DNA from: an uncultured Gammaproteobacteria bacterium
Lineage (GTDB): Bacteria > Pseudomonadota > Gammaproteobacteria > Eutrophobiales > Eutrophobiaceae
DNA: 34,936 nt
Reading direction: 5' to 3'
NCBI GenBank assembly: GCA_958295485.1
Contig: CATQGX010000001.1
Span: forward strand, 1 to 34,936
A program made the position numbers and the translations under genes. Positions 31,616 to 34,936 of the stretch are shown one piece after another; the stretch's first letter is position 1; each line of letters starts with the position of its first letter. The notes beneath the pieces are model-generated. The model was not told the DNA's origin. It saw only the letters and a list, made by a program, of their open reading frames with translations, and ran no database searches.

Positions 31616-31903
31616 ATGTTATCCAGACGCGGTTTTGTGGCGTTAGGAGGACTATTGACGGTGTTACCTGTCGTGATTACGGTCATGCTTTTTCACCCCC
31701 CGTTTCGAATGGGTCCTAGTGCGGTTATACTTTTTGTGTTATTTCTTTCAGAGATCTCGGTTCTTGGATTCTCCGTTATAGTAGTATCATTACTGGAAAG
31801 ATCAAACCGTTTTACACTGGCAGTCTCGGCGGGAGTGGCGTTTGCGTATACGTGCTGTCTCTGGATTTACATGCTGTTTTTTCAGACCTCGTACGGCATA
31901 TAA
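31616..31903 (+). CDS. three-segment membrane protein
   Basis: A 95-residue hydrophobic protein with three likely membrane helices (about residues 7-27, 35-60 and 68-91) and short basic loops (LSRRG, LLERSNR), so the N-terminus is probably inside. It starts 12 bases after the stop of the exported-protein gene, with a T7 run between (31606-31612), and is probably part of the same transcript. It could be a partner or anchor of the exported protein; the sequence gives no family. Confidence 0.55.
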   Translation: MLSRRGFVALGGLLTVLPVVITVMLFHPPFRMGPSAVILFVLFLSEISVLGFSVIVVSLLERSNRFTLAVSAGVAFAYTCCLWIYMLFFQTSYGI

Positions 31904-31941
31904 TCTAAAAAAAAGAGGTTGTATTCCCCCCCTTGGAGATT

Positions 31942-31954
31942 ATCGATAATCGAT
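31942..31954. promoter_or_regulatory. palindrome ATCGATAATCGAT, covarying copy
   Basis: Third member of the family at 9527-9539 and 16928-16940. The stem differs at one base pair, and both sides changed (G-C to A-T). The downstream CCGGCGTTGTGCTCGCAG matches the others at most positions. Confidence 0.5.
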
Positions 31955-33240
31955 CCGGCGTTGTGCTCGCAGTCAGGATTTGTCACAATTTTGGCTGTTA
32001 ACGACAATCTCTCTTGTATGCGCGTGCGTTCAAGATGGAGAATGGATGCAGGTTACACGGGTGATCTGCGGCGTGAAAATGAAGGTGCGGGGGTCGGTCT
32101 CTACTAGACCAAAGCAACAGTGGGGATACGACAGGCCGGAACCAAAGCTGGGCAAGCAACGCGTTAGGAAATTAGTCAGAAGTGCAAGAGCAGGATGATG
32201 GATGCGCCGACGACAGGCCGTGAAGATCCCGGTACCCCGTCCAGAGACCGGCAGACAGTGTTGCGAGCCGGGACATCCCGTATCCTGGCCGTACGGGCCG
32301 GACCGGACAACGGTATGCCGGGCGCACGGGGCACTGCCGTGCTTTCGGGTAGTAGCAACAGGAACGAGCGCGGAGCAAGGCGGCTGAAGGCGGGAATTGA
32401 AGAGGGTGCCGGCCCGCATATACCGCATAACACCATACGGGGGAGGGGCGGATGGAAGAGGATCCGGCAGGGGTGCAGCTCAGAGCCTGCAACGTAAAGG
32501 TGGGTACGGGAGGACGTATTCCGACTCTGGCACCTGCTACAAAAGGCCGGACGGCGGCAGTCGGTTCGCCGCATAACGGATGATGCCTGGCGCTTTGTTG
32601 CAGGTTTTGGCGTATTTGGTGCTGCCATTGGCAGGCCCACCCCGGACTAGGACTGACATAATCGGACCCCCGATCGGTCAGGATGAAGCGGGCCTACCGT
32701 GATCCTTTATGGCCCTCCCCGAGGACATCCGGTACGAGAGATGAAACAGAGTTCAAAAAAGATCTGGTCGGGAGGAGCATACGACACACGTCCTCGTTAA
32801 CCACACGTATAACAACGGCGGGTGGGGGAGGTTCCCCGAGGAGATGCAACGCAGACTGTCCGGATTCACCGGCACGTCACCCTACGATCGCTTGTGGCCT
32901 GCCTGGGGGTGGGGAGAGAGAGGGTGCATGTGGGACGTTCCACCGGTAAGGCGGGTCTGCAGGTTATCGTGGCCTGGCATACGTGGGGAGAGAGAGGGTG
33001 CATGTGGGACGTTCCACCCGCCGGACCCTATGGATCCGGCGGCCGGGCTGATCCAATGGCACAGCTGACAGGAGGCACGTCTGCAAGACGGGAGACGCCG
33101 GCCGGGGCATTTCTGCGGAAAAGCCGCCGGCCGGGGACCGGGGCTGTGACCTACGTACAAACGGGGGAGGAGGAGGGGGTGTATCGTCCGCGAGTGGGCG
33201 ACGGAAGGGGCGGATGCCGCGTTTGGAATCACACATGCCG
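31955..33240. other. 1.3 kb without a supportable gene
   Basis: GC-rich; frames exist on both strands but none has motifs or a promoter. Apart from the direct repeat at 32909-33018 I see nothing definite. The first part (to about 32010) retains similarity to the intergenic sequence following the palindromes at 9527 and 16928. Confidence 0.4.
32909..33018. repeat. 36-bp direct repeat, two copies 74 bp apart
   Basis: GTGGGGAGAGAGAGGGTGCA plus TGTGGGACGTTCCACC occurs at 32909-32944 and again, identically, at 32983-33018. Each copy ends in GTGGGACGTTCCAC, itself an imperfect palindrome that could be a protein-binding site. Confidence 0.85.
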
Positions 33241-33292
33241 GGATACGGTACTCTCAAAGATGATCCGTACCGGCCCCGACGATGCGGTGGTT

Positions 33293-34618
33293 TTACCGCA
33301 GTGCCGGATCCGGCAGGCCCACCTGATGATCCAGTTCGGCCCTTTTGATGCCGGGCTCCCACCCCGTCTTGTACCTGCGCATCATCTCCTTTATGAGCTC
33401 CTCCAGGTGCAGTATGCGGGCGTCCTTTTCGTCCCGCAGTCTGCGCATCATCTCGTCCTGGGCGCGGTTCACCTGGCGGAGCTCCTCTGACTCGTCCATC
33501 GTCAGGGCGGGCATGACCTGCAGGTACTCCTCTGCAAGCTCCAGCGTCCTTGTCTTGAAATAGTTGCGGTCGAGGCTGACCAGGCCGGCATGTCCCATCA
33601 TGTACTCTTTTTTGATGAGCGATGCCAGCGGGGAATCCCGGGACGAGGCCTCCTTGCAGGCCTTGTTCCAGAACCTCCTGAAACCGTTCATGATGGGCAC
33701 GTCGAACCTGCGCTCCTTTTTGCGGGTCGCATCCCGCAGCCCGGCCTTTTTTGCTATCCTGTCGATACGCCTCTTGAGTGCGGGTGTGACCGCGCCGGCG
33801 GCCGCACCCCCCACCCTTTTGAACACGGGGTCGTCCGGTTCAGGGGCCCTGCCGACCTCCTGTTCCCATATCTGGGCATAGTCCTGCAGGGCCGCATACG
33901 CCTCCGGCGTGATGAATGCGGGGTATGCGGAGCTGGTGCCGCTGTACACGGATAGGGTTGCGCAGACAAGCTCGGTGTCGCCGCCGTTGCCGTTGCCGTT
34001 ACCGGTACCGTGGCCGTTGCCGGTACCGCCGAGCGAGAGCCTCCCCGACCTGCCGCCCACGCGGTATATCGGCCTGATGTGATCCCACTTCAGGTCGAAG
34101 CCGCCCAGCCGCATGCCGGAGCTTGCCGCGATCAGTATTATGGCCCGCTCAATGGGGCCGTCGCAGAACCGGAGCATCGTGCGTATCTCCTCCTTGGTCC
34201 ACCCGTGCGACTCTGCCACGTTGTCTATCTCCGGGAAGGTGGCATAGATCCGCTTCCAAGACAGGTTGACGTCGTTCATGTCCAGCAGCTTTTTGATCGG
34301 CTTGAAGTAGTTGCGCATCGAGGACGGGTTGAAATAGTCAGGGTCGTCCCGGGGCAGGCAGGTGCGCTCCCTCTGTTTCTTGGATATCAACAACAGGATG
34401 TCGCGCACTTTCTCCGGGTTGGCCTTTCCCTCCCTGACCAGCTGCGCCGCGCGCTGCTCAAAGGTACCTTCCAGGATGTCCTCTAGCACCCCGCACAGCA
34501 TGCGCTTGAGCGTGCCCGTATACTTGCAGAGCGTCTCCTCGGCGCGTATGCCCTGCCTGAACAGCTCCATCGGGGATGCCTCCGTGGTGCCTGCAAGCTC
34601 GTCCTTTGTAATCTTCAT
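33293..34618 (-). CDS. tyrosine recombinase (integrase), intact copy
   Basis: A 441-residue integrase starting MKITKDELAGTTEASPMELF. Residues about 28-150 form the core-binding domain; the catalytic domain has Arg170 (SGMRLGG), Asn311-x-x-Arg314 (NGFRRFW, where most family members have His-x-x-Arg), His343 (MGHAGL) and the nucleophile Tyr353 (RNYFK). A Gly/Asn linker (about 197-213) is encoded by simple repeats. The C-terminal tail (375-430) is a charged coiled coil. It should integrate and excise a circular element at a specific site. Start ATG at 34618, with CTTATAAG 28-35 bases upstream (34646-34653) giving a leaderless transcript; reading frame further upstream is non-coding repeat. It is the only unbroken copy of three. 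Confidence 0.9.
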   Translation of the reverse strand: MKITKDELAGTTEASPMELFRQGIRAEETLCKYTGTLKRMLCGVLEDILEGTFEQRAAQLVREGKANPEKVRDILLLISKKQRERTCLPRDDPDYFNPSSMRNYFKPIKKLLDMNDVNLSWKRIYATFPEIDNVAESHGWTKEEIRTMLRFCDGPIERAIILIAASSGMRLGGFDLKWDHIRPIYRVGGRSGRLSLGGTGNGHGTGNGNGNGGDTELVCATLSVYSGTSSAYPAFITPEAYAALQDYAQIWEQEVGRAPEPDDPVFKRVGGAAAGAVTPALKRRIDRIAKKAGLRDATRKKERRFDVPIMNGFRRFWNKACKEASSRDSPLASLIKKEYMMGHAGLVSLDRNYFKTRTLELAEEYLQVMPALTMDESEELRQVNRAQDEMMRRLRDEKDARILHLEELIKEMMRRYKTGWEPGIKRAELDHQVGLPDPALR

Positions 34619-34629
34619 AGTGTCCCGCC

Positions 34630-34711
34630 CCCATAGTACGGGATCCTTATAAGCGCCTGAACCGTACGGACGGCCCCATAGCGCCGGATCCTTATAAGCG
34701 CCTGATCCGGA
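34630..34711 (-). promoter_or_regulatory. duplicated integrase promoter with two TATA boxes
   Basis: A segment of about 37 bp containing GGATCCTTATAAGCGCCTGA is present twice (34641-34660 and 34686-34705), so two CTTATAAG boxes (34646-34653, 34691-34698) lie 45 bp apart. The first has the correct distance for a leaderless start at 34618; a transcript from the second would have a leader of about 45 bases. The pseudogene copy at 14513 has only one such segment, with CTTAAAAG. Confidence 0.7.
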
Positions 34712-34936
34712 GTGTCGCCGCCCGGTGTTCGAATCCACGGAAAAAGCGATCTGGGAATCCAAAAAAAGGGACTGTACGGTGGCAAATCCACTGGTGATTG
34801 TCCTCCCCGGACGGGTGTGTTTTCGGCCTTTTTTTGCGTCATGCTTATATTCCGAATCCAAAAAAAGGGACCAAAGGTTGGCGGGTCTAGAGGGGTCGTG
34901 TATCTCACCTGCCAAACGGTGTTATTTTTTAGAAAG

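Larger units (their letters stand above)
33241..34894. repeat. 1.6-kb integrase repeat, copy 2
   Basis: Matches 13165-14745 over the integrase gene and about 230-280 bases upstream. Copy 2 has an extra tandem duplication of the promoter segment (34630-34711). Confidence 0.8.

Noticed and set aside
32030..32640. Several long overlapping frames on both strands
   Set aside because: No motif, no promoter and no partner; typical of random frames in GC-rich DNA.

Overview
The window looks like an accessory genomic island of a high-GC archaeon, most likely a Cenarchaeum-like member of the Thaumarchaeota (Nitrososphaerota). Three things point there. Most genes have an A/T-rich TATA-like box about 25-30 bases upstream of the start codon and no leader with a ribosome binding site, as in archaeal leaderless genes. 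The secreted protein at 11690-12730 carries a 'SPAGRPACV ... EKLADRGY' segment that I associate with thaumarchaeal exported proteins. Many GC-rich stretches alternate with AT-richer accessory genes. The genus is inference; no rRNA, tRNA or housekeeping operon is present to fix it.

Layout. 1-1341: mostly non-coding, with a small YwbE-like gene and a decayed mini zinc-ribbon gene interrupted by a 90-bp palindromic element. 1405-7685: a defence-like stretch with a DUF262/DUF1524 (GmrSD/SspE-like) nuclease gene, a PAPS-reductase/DndC-like PP-loop gene, a small unknown gene present as one intact and one frameshifted copy, a dead IS630-family element inserted in a tandem repeat, and about 0.9 kb of decayed sequence. 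7779-12970: a truncated integrase pseudogene, a set of small exported proteins, and a fragment of a restriction enzyme. 13165-19770: a second, longer copy of the integrase and exported-protein block, hit by an intact IS630-family element, a palindromic element and an intact IS4/ISH3-like element. 20146-24708: a single-chain Type ISP restriction-modification enzyme. 24896-25568: repeats, a third palindromic element and an operator-like site. 25569-28026: an AbrB-like protein, a stand-alone topoisomerase VI A-like protein, an iteron array and an actin-like ATPase. 28101-31903: C-rich tandem repeats, a mini zinc-ribbon gene, a large IS5/ISH1-like element whose transposase carries a repetitive insert, and an exported-protein gene with an apparent frameshift plus a membrane protein. 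31955-33240: no gene seen. 33293-34618: the only intact integrase.

How it fits together. The integrase (one intact and two broken copies), the restriction enzymes, the exported-protein operons and the segregation-like module suggest one or more integrated plasmids or viruses that were duplicated and then eroded by insertion sequences and small non-autonomous elements. Because the region is duplicated, one copy often serves as the empty site for an insertion in the other, so several insertion events can be read precisely. The best candidate for an under-described system is 25499-28026: an AbrB regulator with its own palindromic operator, a Topo VI A-like protein without a B subunit, a 131-bp array of 'ATATGTCAT' iterons and an actin/ParM-like ATPase, which together look like a DNA partition or replication-segregation cassette.
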